Part shown: positions 1-8,028 of the stretch, piece by piece | Numbering within the stretch: position 1 is the stretch's first letter | How the letters are laid out: the number at the start of each line of letters is the position of its first letter | Origin: Phycisphaerales bacterium | GTDB taxonomy: Bacteria; Planctomycetota; Phycisphaerae; Sedimentisphaerales; Anaerobacaceae | Assembly: GCA_003170415.1 (NCBI GenBank) | Contig: PMZJ01000030.1 | Span: 90,751 to 154,750 of the forward strand | Direction of reading: 5' to 3' | DNA length: 64,000 nucleotides | Made by a program: the position numbers and the translations under genes | The notes under the pieces: generated by a model | Databases searched by the model: none | What the model was told of the DNA's origin: nothing | What the model saw: only the letters and a program-made list of their open reading frames with translations

Positions 1-237
1 ATCGCCGGCCAGATATTCGCCAACGTCGCGTCTCCGCCTGAAATCCGCAGTTCGGTGCAGGCGCTTGTTTTTGCCGCGACGACGGGGGTGGGATTGTTTT
101 TAGGGACGCAGTTCGCGGGCGTCGTGATGGATATTTTCAAACAGGAGAACAAGTTTAACTGGCGGGCGATTTTTGCAGTACCGGCGGTGATTATGCTCGC
201 GTCAATCGTTGCGTTGGTTGTGTTGTTCAAAGGATAA
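1..237 (+). CDS. C-terminal part of an MFS transporter (nucleoside/proton symporter-like)
   Basis: The frame is open from the first base and ends at a TAA at 235-237, so only the last 78 residues are present and the true start lies outside the window. A GTG at 55 is in frame but is internal. The visible part has two hydrophobic segments (the one beginning ALVFAATTGVGLFLG and the one ending MLASIVALVVLF) joined by a charged loop with FKQENKFNW, as in the last two helices of a 12-helix MFS carrier. The segment SSVQALVFAATTGVGLFLG resembles the nucleoside:H+ symporter branch. Substrate cannot be told from this fragment. It is followed 32 nt later by an oxidoreductase gene on the same strand, which suggests a sugar or nucleoside catabolic operon. 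Confidence 0.65.
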   Translation: MAGQIFANVASPPEIRSSVQALVFAATTGVGLFLGTQFAGVVMDIFKQENKFNWRAIFAVPAVIMLASIVALVVLFKG

Positions 238-269
238 AACAGGGACTTGAATCGTTGAGGAGAGTTAAA

Positions 270-1289
270 GTGACGCGAGTAGGAATAGTCGGATTCGGCT
301 TTATGGGCAGGCAGCATCTGAGCCGCTATCGTGCGTTGCGGGGCGTTCGTGTAGCCGCGATTTGCGACGGCGACAAGGCGCGACTGACGGGCGTCAGGGA
401 AATCGCGGGTAACATCGAAGGGACACAAGCGTCTTTGGGACTTGATGATATTGCGATTTATACTGATTTCGAGAAGATGCTGGCTGAACAACGGCTGGAT
501 GCCGTCTCGATTACGCTGCCGACGTTTATGCACAGGGATTTTACCGTGAAGGCATTGGAGGCGGGTCTTCACGTTTTGTGCGAGAAGCCGATGGCGATGA
601 GCGTCGAGCAGTGCGAGGATATGATTGCAGCCGCAAAGACAAATAAAAGGATACTGCAAACAGGGCACTGTATTCGTTTCTGGCCTGAGTATGTAAAGGC
701 CAAAGAAATTGTGGATTCCGGCAGATATGGCGACGTTCGGACGGCATCTTTTCGCCGAATCAGTCCGGTGCCGGGGTGGAGCTGGAAACACTGGCTAATC
801 AACCAGGATAAAAGCGGCGGGGCGATTATGGACCTGCACATACACGACACTGATTATATTCAGTATCTGTTTGGATTGCCCGAAGCGGTGAGGTCCGAAG
901 CGGTCGTCGGGCCAAGCGGCGGATTCGATTATGTTGCCACCCAGTATGTTTATGGGGATAAAAAAATTGTGGTTGGCGAGGGCGGCTTCGTTATGTCGCC
1001 CGATTTTAAATTTGAAATGAGTTTTGTTATCTCGCTCGAAAAGACGACTATTGTTTATGATTGCAGGCACACACCAGCACTTCAGGTATGCCCGGCGAAG
1101 GGCGGCTGCATTACGCCGAAGATTGAACCGGGGGATGGCTATTCGCGTGAGATTGCGCACTTTGTAAAAAGAATAACCGGCAAAAAAACGACGGATGTAA
1201 TTACCCCGCTTGATTCGCTGAATGCCGTGAAAATCGTCCTGGCCGAAAAGCAATCCGCCGAGATGAAAAAGGAGGTCAGGATTCAATGA
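270..1289 (+). CDS. Gfo/Idh/MocA family NAD(P)-dependent oxidoreductase
   Basis: Predicted cytoplasmic sugar or cyclitol dehydrogenase of 339 residues. The N-terminal Rossmann fold shows GFGFMG (residues 8-13) and the diagnostic EKP (105-107), whose lysine is the catalytic/cofactor-contact residue in this family. The C-terminal alpha/beta domain holds DLHIHDTDY, the usual His/Asp cluster after the beta sheet. A TTG at 255 would add five residues, but the GTG at 270 is preceded by GAGGAGAG at 257-264 with good spacing, so it is the better start. The stop overlaps the start of the next gene (ATGA), indicating translational coupling to a sugar isomerase/epimerase. The substrate is unknown. Confidence 0.9.
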   Translation: MTRVGIVGFGFMGRQHLSRYRALRGVRVAAICDGDKARLTGVREIAGNIEGTQASLGLDDIAIYTDFEKMLAEQRLDAVSITLPTFMHRDFTVKALEAGLHVLCEKPMAMSVEQCEDMIAAAKTNKRILQTGHCIRFWPEYVKAKEIVDSGRYGDVRTASFRRISPVPGWSWKHWLINQDKSGGAIMDLHIHDTDYIQYLFGLPEAVRSEAVVGPSGGFDYVATQYVYGDKKIVVGEGGFVMSPDFKFEMSFVISLEKTTIVYDCRHTPALQVCPAKGGCITPKIEPGDGYSREIAHFVKRITGKKTTDVITPLDSLNAVKIVLAEKQSAEMKKEVRIQ

Positions 1290-2095
1290 CACAATGTCTC
1301 GATTGGCCAGTCGGCGTTTGCAGTTGGTCGCTTGGCAATGACTTTGAGAAAATCGCCGAGGCAGGAGTCGATTGCGTTCATTTGGCGATTGCGCCCGCGC
1401 TTGCCAACAACGGCAATCAGTATCTTGCTAAAGTCGCCAAAAGCAAACTGAAGATTACTGCTACGATGATTAATTTTCCACAGGAGGATTACTCGACGCT
1501 CGAATCGATAAAAGCCACAGGCGGTATAGTGCCTGATGATTGCTGGCAGGATAATCGTGAGGTGGCATTAAGGGCCATTGAGCTGACCGCCGAACTGAAG
1601 GTGCGGTTTCTGTCGATGCACTTTGGTTTTATCGAGACGCAAAACCCCGCCAGGTCGAAGACGCTGATTGAGCGGACCAGGATGCTCGCGGACAAAGCGG
1701 GCGAGCATAATGTAACGCTATTAATGGAAACAGGTCAGGAGTCGGCTGATGAGCTTCGTGGTTTCATCGAAAAATTACATCACCCTGCGTTGGGCGTGAA
1801 CTTTGATCCCGCCAATATGATTCTTTATGGCAAGGGCAATCCAGTCGAAGCGGTTGGTATTCTCGGTCCCTGGATTAAGCACGTTCATATAAAAGATGCT
1901 CTGCGAACCAGGATGCCTGGCGAATGGGGGACGGAGGTTGTCTGGGGGACGGGCGAGGTCAACGCTGTGGAATTTTTGAAGGCATTGAAGCTGGTTGATT
2001 TTGCGGGGGCATTGGCTGTGGAACGTGAGGGAGGCGATGACCGGCTCGGCGATATCAAATCAGCGGTAAATATGCTCAAAAACTTTAAGAGTTGA
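1286..2095 (+). CDS. Sugar phosphate isomerase/epimerase (AP endonuclease 2-type TIM barrel)
   Basis: This 269-residue protein has the pattern of xylose-isomerase-like TIM barrels. Likely metal ligands are Glu148 in LLMETG, Asp174 in VNFDPAN, the His pair in KHVHIKDA (199-201) and Glu246 in AVEREG. The family interconverts keto and aldo sugars or epimerises them; the coupling to a Gfo/Idh dehydrogenase (4-nt overlap) matches inositol or rare-sugar catabolic pairs, although the substrate is not readable from sequence. It meets the next gene tail to tail with directly adjacent stop codons (2093-2095 and 2096-2098). Confidence 0.85.
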   Translation: MTQCLDWPVGVCSWSLGNDFEKIAEAGVDCVHLAIAPALANNGNQYLAKVAKSKLKITATMINFPQEDYSTLESIKATGGIVPDDCWQDNREVALRAIELTAELKVRFLSMHFGFIETQNPARSKTLIERTRMLADKAGEHNVTLLMETGQESADELRGFIEKLHHPALGVNFDPANMILYGKGNPVEAVGILGPWIKHVHIKDALRTRMPGEWGTEVVWGTGEVNAVEFLKALKLVDFAGALAVEREGGDDRLGDIKSAVNMLKNFKS

Positions 2096-2377
2096 TTAGT
2101 GCTCCTCGATTCTGATTCTGACGTTCTTTCGGTATTCGTCTGACTCGTTGTTGATTTCCTTGTTTATCCGGTGTTGCGCCGCGAAGATTTTGAGGGCGGT
2201 TATGCAGGTGCCGAGACCTGCGGCGAAGAACACTATTGCCGCGAGTGTCGCGAAAAACTTAGGATACACATAAATCAGCAGGCCGAAACCAATCAGCATA
2301 AGTCCTGTGGTGAATATGCCGCCCGCGAGCCGGCGGGACGCCTGCGAGATTACGTTACTGTAAAGCTGAAACGACAT
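2096..2377 (-). CDS. Small two-helix membrane protein, function unknown
   Basis: A 93-residue protein with two predicted transmembrane segments (about 20-40, GIFTTGLMLIGFGLLIYVYP, and 43-65, FATLAAIVFFAAGLGTCITAL) followed by a charged tail rich in Arg, Lys and Glu. The ATG is preceded on the minus strand by AAAGGAGA with about 7 nt spacing, so the start is well supported. I do not recognise a family. It lies downstream of groEL, beyond a hairpin, and is probably transcribed separately or by read-through. Confidence 0.7.
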   Translation of the reverse strand: MSFQLYSNVISQASRRLAGGIFTTGLMLIGFGLLIYVYPKFFATLAAIVFFAAGLGTCITALKIFAAQHRINKEINNESDEYRKNVRIRIEEH

Positions 2378-2400
2378 TTAAAATCTCCTTTATAAAGCAA

Positions 2401-2427
2401 CAAGGCGGGTTTTTCAGGCCCGCCTTG
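2401..2427 (-). terminator. Hairpin downstream of groEL
   Basis: Perfect 9-bp inverted repeat (CAAGGCGGG ... CCCGCCTTG) with a 9-nt loop lies just past the groEL stop codon. On the minus strand it is followed by TTGCTTTAT, a weak U-tract, so it is a probable but not ideal intrinsic terminator for groES-groEL. Confidence 0.6.
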
Positions 2428-2440
2428 TCGTCAGCGTTTT

Positions 2441-4063
2441 TTAGTACATTCCGCCGCCAGGAGGCATAGCGGGCGATTCTTTCTTTTCGGGAATTTCGCT
2501 TACTATCGCGTCGGTTGTCAGCAATAGTGAGGCGATTGATGCGCCGTTTTGCAGCGCGATGCGTTCGACCTTTGTGGGGACGATGACGCCGAATTCAATC
2601 ATATCGCCGTATTCTTTTCGCAGCGCGTCGTAGCCGAAGTTCTTGTCGGAGTTTTCCATAACCTTCTGCGCGACGATTGAGCCGTCGAGACCTGCGTTGA
2701 GGGCTATCTGTTTGATTGGGGCAACGATGGCTCTGCGGACGATATCGATGCCGACCTTCTCGTCGCCCTGTGCCTTGATTTTTTCCAAAGCCGGAAGCGT
2801 TCGCAGCATCGCTACGCCGCCGCCGGGGAGGATGCCTTCCTCAACCGCTGCCCTGCAGGCGTGCAGTGCGTCCTCGACGCGTGCCTTCTTCTCTTTCATT
2901 TCCGCTTCAGTCGCGGCACCAACTTTTATCATCGCAACGCCGCCGGAGAGTTTGGCTAAACGTTCCTGAAGTTTTTCGATGTCGTAATCGCTGGTTGATT
3001 TTTCGATTTCGGCCTTTATCTGCTCGATTCTGCCTTTGATTTCTTCCGTTTTGCCCGCGCCTTCGATAATCGTTGTGTTGTCTTTGTCGATGGTGATTTG
3101 CTTTGCCCTGCCTAACATATTCAGTTCGAGGTTTTCGATGTCGATGCCGAGGTCCTCGAATATGGCCTGGCCGCCGGTCAGCACGGCGATATCGCTCAAC
3201 AGTGCCTTGCGCCTGTCGCCGAATCCCGGCGCCTTGACTGCTGCGCACTGTAAAACGCCGCGAAGTTTGTTGACGACTAACGTCGCCAGCGCCTCGCCTT
3301 CAACTTCTTCAGCAATAATCAGCAGGGGCTTACCTTGTCTGGCTACTTTCTCAAGCAGCGGCACAAGCGATTTTATCGAGCTGATTTTCTTTTCGTGGAT
3401 GAGGATATACGGCTTGTCCAGTACAACCGTCATATTTTCCAGCTTGTTTATGAAATGCGGGCTAAGATACCCTTTGTCGAATTGCATACCTTCGACAAGC
3501 TCAACGACGGTTTCGAGCGATTGGCCTTCCTCGACGGTTATTACGCCATCTTTGCCGACCTTGTCCATCGCCTCGGCTAATTTCTTGCCGATTTCCGCGT
3601 CCTGGTTGGCAGAGCACGTCGCGACCTGTTCAATCTGTTTGCTGGAGGCGACGGCTGTGCTCATTTTCTGCAGCTCTTTGACAATAGTATCAACAGCCGT
3701 ATCAATGCCGCGTTTCACCTGCAGCGGGTTTGCGCCCGCGGTGATATTTTTCAATCCCTCCTCAAAGATACTTTCGGCCAGAATCGTCGCGGTTGTTGTT
3801 CCGTCGCCGGCGACGGTTGACGTTTTTGACGCGACTTCCTTGACCATTTGTGCGCCCATATTCTCGAATGGGTCTTCAAGCTCGATTTCCTTTGCCACCG
3901 ACACGCCGTCTTTTGTGACGGTCGGTGAGCCGAATGACTTTTCAAGAACTACGACCCTGCCGCAGGGGCCTAATGTTACTTTAACGGCGGCAGCGAGTTT
4001 TTTGACGCCTTCCCGAATTGCCGCTCGTGCTTCTGTTCCGAATGCTATTTTTTTTGCTCCCAT
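2441..4063 (-). CDS. groL: Chaperonin GroEL (60 kDa, Cpn60)
   Basis: Full-length 540-residue class I chaperonin. Conserved features: N-terminal equatorial segment with [14 protein letters not shown], the ATPase loop GDGTTT at 86-91 with catalytic Asp87, and GGGVAML near residue 415 in the second half of the equatorial domain. It forms the folding chamber with GroES in the cytoplasm. The C-terminal tail is AMPPGGGMY: it has one GGM-like unit instead of the repeated GGM tail of most GroELs, and it ends in Tyr. It follows groES with 46 nt between them. No CIRCE element is visible upstream of the operon, so HrcA control is not supported by the sequence. Confidence 0.98.
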   Translation of the reverse strand: MGAKKIAFGTEARAAIREGVKKLAAAVKVTLGPCGRVVVLEKSFGSPTVTKDGVSVAKEIELEDPFENMGAQMVKEVASKTSTVAGDGTTTATILAESIFEEGLKNITAGANPLQVKRGIDTAVDTIVKELQKMSTAVASSKQIEQVATCSANQDAEIGKKLAEAMDKVGKDGVITVEEGQSLETVVELVEGMQFDKGYLSPHFINKLENMTVVLDKPYILIHEKKISSIKSLVPLLEKVARQGKPLLIIAEEVEGEALATLVVNKLRGVLQCAAVKAPGFGDRRKALLSDIAVLTGGQAIFEDLGIDIENLELNMLGRAKQITIDKDNTTIIEGAGKTEEIKGRIEQIKAEIEKSTSDYDIEKLQERLAKLSGGVAMIKVGAATEAEMKEKKARVEDALHACRAAVEEGILPGGGVAMLRTLPALEKIKAQGDEKVGIDIVRRAIVAPIKQIALNAGLDGSIVAQKVMENSDKNFGYDALRKEYGDMIEFGVIVPTKVERIALQNGASIASLLLTTDAIVSEIPEKKESPAMPPGGGMY

Positions 4064-4109
4064 ATTTTACTTCTCCTTTTAGGTTTTCATCTCAATTATC
4101 AATTCCGGC

Positions 4110-4400
4110 TTAATCTTCGATGACCGCCATAATATCCGACTCAGTCATAATCAGATACTCTTTGCCGTCCATTTTTATCTCACTGCCGGCGTAGCTGGTG
4201 AACAACACCGTGTCGCCTTTTTTGACCTGTGGTTTCTGGCGTGAGCCGTCGTCGATAATTTTGCCGTCGCCCACCGCGACTACTTTGCCTTTTTGTGGTT
4301 TTTCCTTTGCGCTGTCGGGCAGGACGATACCGCCTGCTGTTTTGGTTTCCGCTTCTACTCGTTGAACGAGGACCTTATCGGCCAATGGTCTTACCTTCAT
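4110..4400 (-). CDS. groS: Co-chaperonin GroES (10 kDa)
   Basis: A 96-residue protein, the normal length for GroES. The N-terminal beta strand [14 protein letters not shown], the mobile loop [17 protein letters not shown] (about 19-35) that docks on GroEL, and the beta-barrel segment [22 protein letters not shown] are all present. It is the heptameric lid of the GroEL chamber. An AGGAGTAAC sequence precedes the start on the minus strand. It is transcribed together with groEL, and a receiver-domain gene lies 49 nt upstream on the same strand. Confidence 0.98.
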   Translation of the reverse strand: MKVRPLADKVLVQRVEAETKTAGGIVLPDSAKEKPQKGKVVAVGDGKIIDDGSRQKPQVKKGDTVLFTSYAGSEIKMDGKEYLIMTESDIMAVIED

Positions 4401-4449
4401 TTCCTGTTACTCCTTTCAAAAAATTCGACCGTTATTTTGCTTTATGTTT

Positions 4450-4884
4450 TTATGCCGAAAAAATATGGCTGCCGTACCTTTTTACGAACAGCCGATTCAA
4501 CTGGTCTTTCAAAATGTTCATATCCACCGGCTTGGTCATAACGCTGAAGGCGTCGAGCTGCAGCGCCTTTTCGAGCATTGCCCCTGTTACCCGGCTTGCC
4601 AGTAATATACAGGGCATAAGCGGTTGTTCCATTCTAATAATTTTTAACGTCCACAGGTCTGCCTGTTCGCAATCGGTATCGACGATAGCCGTGCTGATTT
4701 GCCGATGCCGCAGGATGTTAACTATATCATTAGTGCTCTCAGCTACCAGCAGATTTACGCCCCTGGGCTGAAATATATCGCGCAACGCCCCGGGCCAGTC
4801 CCAGTTCGCCTGGCTTGCCAGGACATTTATGTCAGCAAATTGTCGCAAGTCCGCTACCATAGCAACGTTAGAGTTGCAAACCAC
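4450..4884 (-). CDS. Stand-alone receiver-domain (response regulator-like) protein
   Basis: 144 residues with the layout of a CheY-type receiver but no output domain. Visible elements: beta-3 TAIVDTD with the likely phosphoacceptor Asp, LLASRV in place of the beta-4 Thr/Ser strand, and MTKPVD containing the conserved Lys near the C-terminus. The N-terminal acidic pair is not obvious, so it may be a degenerate receiver. A GTG start at 4884 is used; an in-frame ATG at 4860 is equally possible and neither has a clear Shine-Dalgarno. It sits immediately upstream of groES on the same strand, and the pair may be co-transcribed. Confidence 0.65.
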   Translation of the reverse strand: MVCNSNVAMVADLRQFADINVLASQANWDWPGALRDIFQPRGVNLLVAESTNDIVNILRHRQISTAIVDTDCEQADLWTLKIIRMEQPLMPCILLASRVTGAMLEKALQLDAFSVMTKPVDMNILKDQLNRLFVKRYGSHIFSA

Positions 4885-4965
4885 GTGCCATTAAATTGCT
4901 GGGGCGTATTTTTGGTTGTAACCTATTGCAAATAAAGGACTTGGGATGTATTTATTGTAAAGAGT

Positions 4966-5040
4966 CCGTTCTGGCAATCTTGCAGCCGCCCCTCGATTTA
5001 CTGCCAACCTGGCAGTTGGAGTAAGGGAGGCGGGGAACGG
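4966..5040 (-). other. Nested inverted repeats, possible structured 3' UTR
   Basis: Three nested inverted repeats share one axis: CCGTTC (4966-4971) with GAACGG (5035-5040), CCGCCCCT (4986-4993) with AGGGAGGCGG (5024-5033, one bulge), and CTGCCA (5001-5006) with TGGCAG (5010-5015). It follows directly on the stop codon of the MEMO-like gene on the minus strand. It could be a terminator without a strong U-tract or a structured RNA end. Confidence 0.5.
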
Positions 5041-5043
5041 CAA

Positions 5044-5919
5044 TCAGAACACAATCGCGGCGTAGCCGACGGATTCCCGGCTGGTTTCGCCCATTTTGCG
5101 AAGCATTATCTCGTTGCTGTTGGTATGGGCGAGCAGAATTCCTTTTGTCTTGCCGAGGTATTTAGCAGCGGCCACGGTTGCTGCGGCTGCGCCCGCGCCG
5201 CAGGCATTATAATTTTCATTTGCGCTTTCGAGCATCTTGTCGGGCTGCATCTTCAGCGAATAATCGATGAACTGCCTGTCGTTGACGTCCATTGCCCATT
5301 TTAAGGCGTCTTTGCCTGTCCCCATAGGAACAAAACCATATCCCGGGCCATAATGGGTCAGGTCGGTTGAGCCGAGACACACTATTTTTCTTTCGTTGTC
5401 GATGCTTATTAAGCTGGCGACAATTTCGCCTAAGCGAATTGCCTGCTCGACGGGCGGTGTAAGAATCGGCAGTATTTTCGCATCAGGGAAAAGATATTGA
5501 ATAAACGGTACCTGCACTTCCATACTGTGTTCGCTGTCATGTGCGTTGCGGTCGCTTATCGCGGTTTTGCTTTCAATCACTGCGCCGGCGAGTTCTTCAT
5601 CAATTGCGATTTCACCGAGAGGTGTAACCCAGACGCCTTTATCGTAAACGGCGGGCGACCTGCCGGAATGTCTGTGTACCGCGCCGAATATGACGAAGGT
5701 ATCGACCTTTGGGTGCCTCTTTTTAATTGCGGCAAAGACAATCGCCGCCGTTACCCCGCTGAAAGTCCAGCCCGCGTGAGGAACAATGCCTGCGACTATT
5801 ATTTCGGGAAGCGGCATATTCAAAGGCGCTTCTTTGAGACACTGCTTTATCTCATCAACGCACTGGTCACTCTGGCCGGGGTAAAATTGCCCGGCCACTA
5901 TGGGTCTTCTCTTTTGCAT
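5044..5919 (-). CDS. MEMO1 family protein (AmmeMemoRadiSam system protein B-like)
   Basis: A 291-residue protein starting RRPIVAGQFYPG, the hallmark N-terminus of MEMO-like proteins. Likely metal-site residues are in VPHAGWTFSG (His48), GAVHRHSG (81-86) and EHSMEVQVPF (130-139); the fold is related to class III extradiol dioxygenases. The open frame extends to 6030, but the ATG at 5919 begins where family members begin, so that start is chosen. In other genomes the protein accompanies an AMMECR1 protein and a radical SAM enzyme; neither is next to it here, so its role is not defined. It is transcribed divergently from purE. Confidence 0.88.
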   Translation of the reverse strand: MQKRRPIVAGQFYPGQSDQCVDEIKQCLKEAPLNMPLPEIIVAGIVPHAGWTFSGVTAAIVFAAIKKRHPKVDTFVIFGAVHRHSGRSPAVYDKGVWVTPLGEIAIDEELAGAVIESKTAISDRNAHDSEHSMEVQVPFIQYLFPDAKILPILTPPVEQAIRLGEIVASLISIDNERKIVCLGSTDLTHYGPGYGFVPMGTGKDALKWAMDVNDRQFIDYSLKMQPDKMLESANENYNACGAGAAAATVAAAKYLGKTKGILLAHTNSNEIMLRKMGETSRESVGYAAIVF

Positions 5920-6010
5920 ATCGTTCACCCGTCCGTTGCTTTTACGGTTTCGAGCAGGTATGATTATACCGTTATCCGGGACGTCAATATACTGCAAATT
6001 TGACTTGTAG

Positions 6011-6028
6011 GGCGGGGCTTGCCCCGCC
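6011..6028. repeat. Perfect GC-rich palindrome upstream of purE
   Basis: GGCGGGGC, TT, GCCCCGCC forms a perfect 8-bp hairpin between the divergent MEMO-like gene and purE, ending 6 nt before the purE ribosome-binding site (AGGAGAG at 6036-6042). It resembles dispersed extragenic palindromes seen elsewhere in this window and could affect purE translation. Confidence 0.6.
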
Positions 6029-6050
6029 AAATCTTAGGAGAGAAAGACAA

Positions 6051-6560
6051 ATGGCATCTAAAAAGGGCAGCAGGCAAACGGTAGCGGTCGTGATGGGTTC
6101 AGATAGTGACCTTGCGGTAATGCAGATCTGTATCGATACGCTAAAAAGTTTCGGGATACAGCCGGTTGTGCGGATAATCTCGGCTCATCGGACGCCTAAG
6201 GTTTCCGCCCAGTTCGCCAGCTCGGCTGCGAAGGCCGGCATAAAGGTCATAATTGCCGCCGCGGGTATGGCTGCCCATCTGGCGGGCGCTATCGCTGCCC
6301 AGACGATACTGCCCGTTATAGGCGTGCCGCTTGCCGCAAAAGAAGGGCTGGCGGGGCTGGATGCCCTGTTGAGCACGGTACAGATGCCATCGGGTGTTCC
6401 GGTAGCGACGGTTGCCATAGGCAAGGCGGGCGCGAAGAACGCGGCTGTTTTAGCGGTCCAGATTTTGGCGCTCTCGGATAAAAAACTGGCCGGCAAATTA
6501 TCCCGGCTTAAGACCTCTCAGGCCAAAGAAGTCGTAAAAAAGAACGCAATTCTCAAATAA
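6051..6560 (+). CDS. purE: N5-carboxyaminoimidazole ribonucleotide mutase
   Basis: 169-residue class I PurE. It converts N5-CAIR to CAIR in purine synthesis. The phosphate-binding GSDSDLAVM (16-24) and catalytic SAHRTP (44-49, with the general acid His) are intact, as is the [16 protein letters not shown] segment of the octamer core. The ATG at 6051 has AGGAGAG 8 nt upstream; an upstream in-frame start at 6000 would add non-conserved residues. PurK is not in the window. The last 20 residues (from SRLKTSQ) form a charged tail. Confidence 0.96.
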   Translation: MASKKGSRQTVAVVMGSDSDLAVMQICIDTLKSFGIQPVVRIISAHRTPKVSAQFASSAAKAGIKVIIAAAGMAAHLAGAIAAQTILPVIGVPLAAKEGLAGLDALLSTVQMPSGVPVATVAIGKAGAKNAAVLAVQILALSDKKLAGKLSRLKTSQAKEVVKKNAILK

Positions 6561-6585
6561 TTGCTTGCCACGGCGAAGTTGAATA

Positions 6586-6714
6586 ACGAAGCCGGGCTGA
6601 CGTCCTCCTGTCCTCCGTAGCTCTTAGCGAAGGAGGATGCCGGGAATCCAGGATTCCCATACGCTCCACGCTGAACGCTCGCCTCGGCGTAGTTCCTCGA
6701 CGAAGCCGGGCTGA
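6586..6714. repeat. Repeat-bounded palindromic element between purE and the R-M island
   Basis: The 15-mer ACGAAGCCGGGCTGA occurs at 6586-6600 and again at 6700-6714. Between the copies lie a hairpin at 6611-6637 (TCCTCC/GGAGGA outer stem, GCT/AGC inner stem) and the perfect palindrome GGGAATCC-A-GGATTCCC at 6642-6658. Direct repeats around an inverted-repeat core suggest a small mobile or target-duplicated element. I see no coding sequence in 6561-6848. Confidence 0.6.
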
Positions 6715-6848
6715 TTTTCGTTTGACTCCTCCTTTGTGAAAATCTATAGTGGGTTTTCACTGCGAATAAATGTGTGATTTGCCAATCGTATTGATTTTTC
6801 AGAATGAACCGTTAGAATGACATTTAAAAGACAAGGATGTTATTTTAA

Positions 6849-7805
6849 ATGCGTGCTATGCTCATCGAATCCAGCGTTGAAACACAAAGAGCCAGACCAT
6901 TCTTGAAATGGGCAGGTGGAAAAACACAATTGCTTGACGAAATAGATCCTCGCCTGCCCAATAAAGAAATCGAAGCAGGCCAAATCGACACTTATGTCGA
7001 ACCATTCATCGGCGGCGGTGCTGTATTTTTTCACATAGCGAATAAATACCCACACATTCGGCATTTTGTTCTTCTCGATGTTAACGAGGACTTGGTCAAC
7101 TGCTACAATGTTGTCAGGAATAGTGTTACCTCGGTTATCGTAGAGCTTCGAAGATTAGAAAACCGCTATCTTAAATGCGATGAATCCAGACGCAGTGCTA
7201 TGTACTATCGTATTCGCGAAGAGTTCAATAGCGACAGATTGCCCACAAAACTCATCTTTCTCAATAAGACATGCTTCAATGGCCTATACCGAGTGAATAA
7301 AAACAATGCCTTTAATGTTCCGTTTGGTAATTACAAAAACCCAACAATTTGCGATGAAGAAAACTTAATGGCTGCATCGACAATCCTGCAAGACGCAGAG
7401 ATAATTGCTGCCGATTTCGAAGAATCGGAACAATATATCAGTAAGCATTGTTTTGTGTACCTTGACCCACCGTATCGTCCAATAAGCGCCACCGCAAGTT
7501 TTACTTCATACGCGAAAAGCGATTTTACTGAAAAAGACCAAATCCGACTTTCGAACTTTTGTGGACGGATACGGCAAAAGGGGGCCAGATTTCTCTTAAG
7601 CAACTCCGACCCTAATAACGAAGACCCAAAGGATAATTTTTTCGACAGACACTATCGAGGGTTCACGATTGCCACGGTAAAGGCCACCAGAATGATAAAC
7701 TGCATAGGTTCCCTAAGAGGCCAAATCAACGCTTATATCGAACCATTTATCGGCGGAGGCGCTGTCTTTTTTCACATCGCGCAGAAATATCAACAAGTGC
7801 ATTAA
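6849..7805 (+). CDS. Dam-type (D12 class) adenine-N6 DNA methyltransferase with a recombinant C-terminus
   Basis: 318 residues closely matching the DpnM/Dam family: FLKWAGGKTQLL (18-29), the SAM loop EPFIGGGA (51-58), FNGLYRVN and FNVPFGNYKNP in the recognition region (about 143-165), and the catalytic DPPY at 206-209. The usual target is GATC, but specificity is not proven here. The C-terminus is abnormal: after RGQIN (290-294), where family members end with a strand like ELLITNY, the sequence continues AYIEPFIGGGAVFFHIAQKY, a near copy of its own residues 48-67. This looks like a crossover between two related methylase genes at the short shared GQI(N/D) segment. Catalytic motifs survive, so activity is possible. 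Confidence 0.88.
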   Translation: MRAMLIESSVETQRARPFLKWAGGKTQLLDEIDPRLPNKEIEAGQIDTYVEPFIGGGAVFFHIANKYPHIRHFVLLDVNEDLVNCYNVVRNSVTSVIVELRRLENRYLKCDESRRSAMYYRIREEFNSDRLPTKLIFLNKTCFNGLYRVNKNNAFNVPFGNYKNPTICDEENLMAASTILQDAEIIAADFEESEQYISKHCFVYLDPPYRPISATASFTSYAKSDFTEKDQIRLSNFCGRIRQKGARFLLSNSDPNNEDPKDNFFDRHYRGFTIATVKATRMINCIGSLRGQINAYIEPFIGGGAVFFHIAQKYQQVH

Positions 7806-7860
7806 AAAAAATATTCCACAGCAATTGACTCCATTACCTGTTTGATCAATAATGTCGTAT

Positions 7861-8028
7861 ATGCTAAACGACCCTATGAAATATGACAAAAACCCCGAAT
7901 TCTTGGAATTTCTTACCAGAGAGTTCGACCAAACTGCTACCAGTGCAACCATAGAGGAACTGGCCGAATTCGCGTTTGGCTCTATTGATGATGCCGTGAA
8001 GGGCTTTGAGGAGTTCAAAAAACAATGA
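7861..8028 (+). CDS. Small acidic protein coupled to the DpnI-like gene
   Basis: A 55-codon ORF (begins MLNDPMKYDKNPEF, ends GFEEFKKQ) fills the space between the chimeric Dam gene and the DpnI-like gene. Its TGA (8026-8028) overlaps the downstream ATG at 8025, the arrangement expected for translational coupling. The product is acidic and predicted helical, with no recognised family. It could be a restriction-control or accessory protein, or the remnant of a longer gene lost in the same recombination that altered the methylase. Confidence 0.55.
   Translation: MLNDPMKYDKNPEFLEFLTREFDQTATSATIEELAEFAFGSIDDAVKGFEEFKKQ

Noticed and set aside
3036..4082. 348-codon plus-strand ORF antisense to groEL
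   Set aside because: It is a frame shadow: groEL has all family motifs on the other strand, and the antisense product has no recognisable pattern.
4885..4965. CIRCE element (TTAGCACTC-N9-GAGTGCTAA) upstream of the chaperonin operon
   Set aside because: No such inverted repeat is present between 4401 and 5040.
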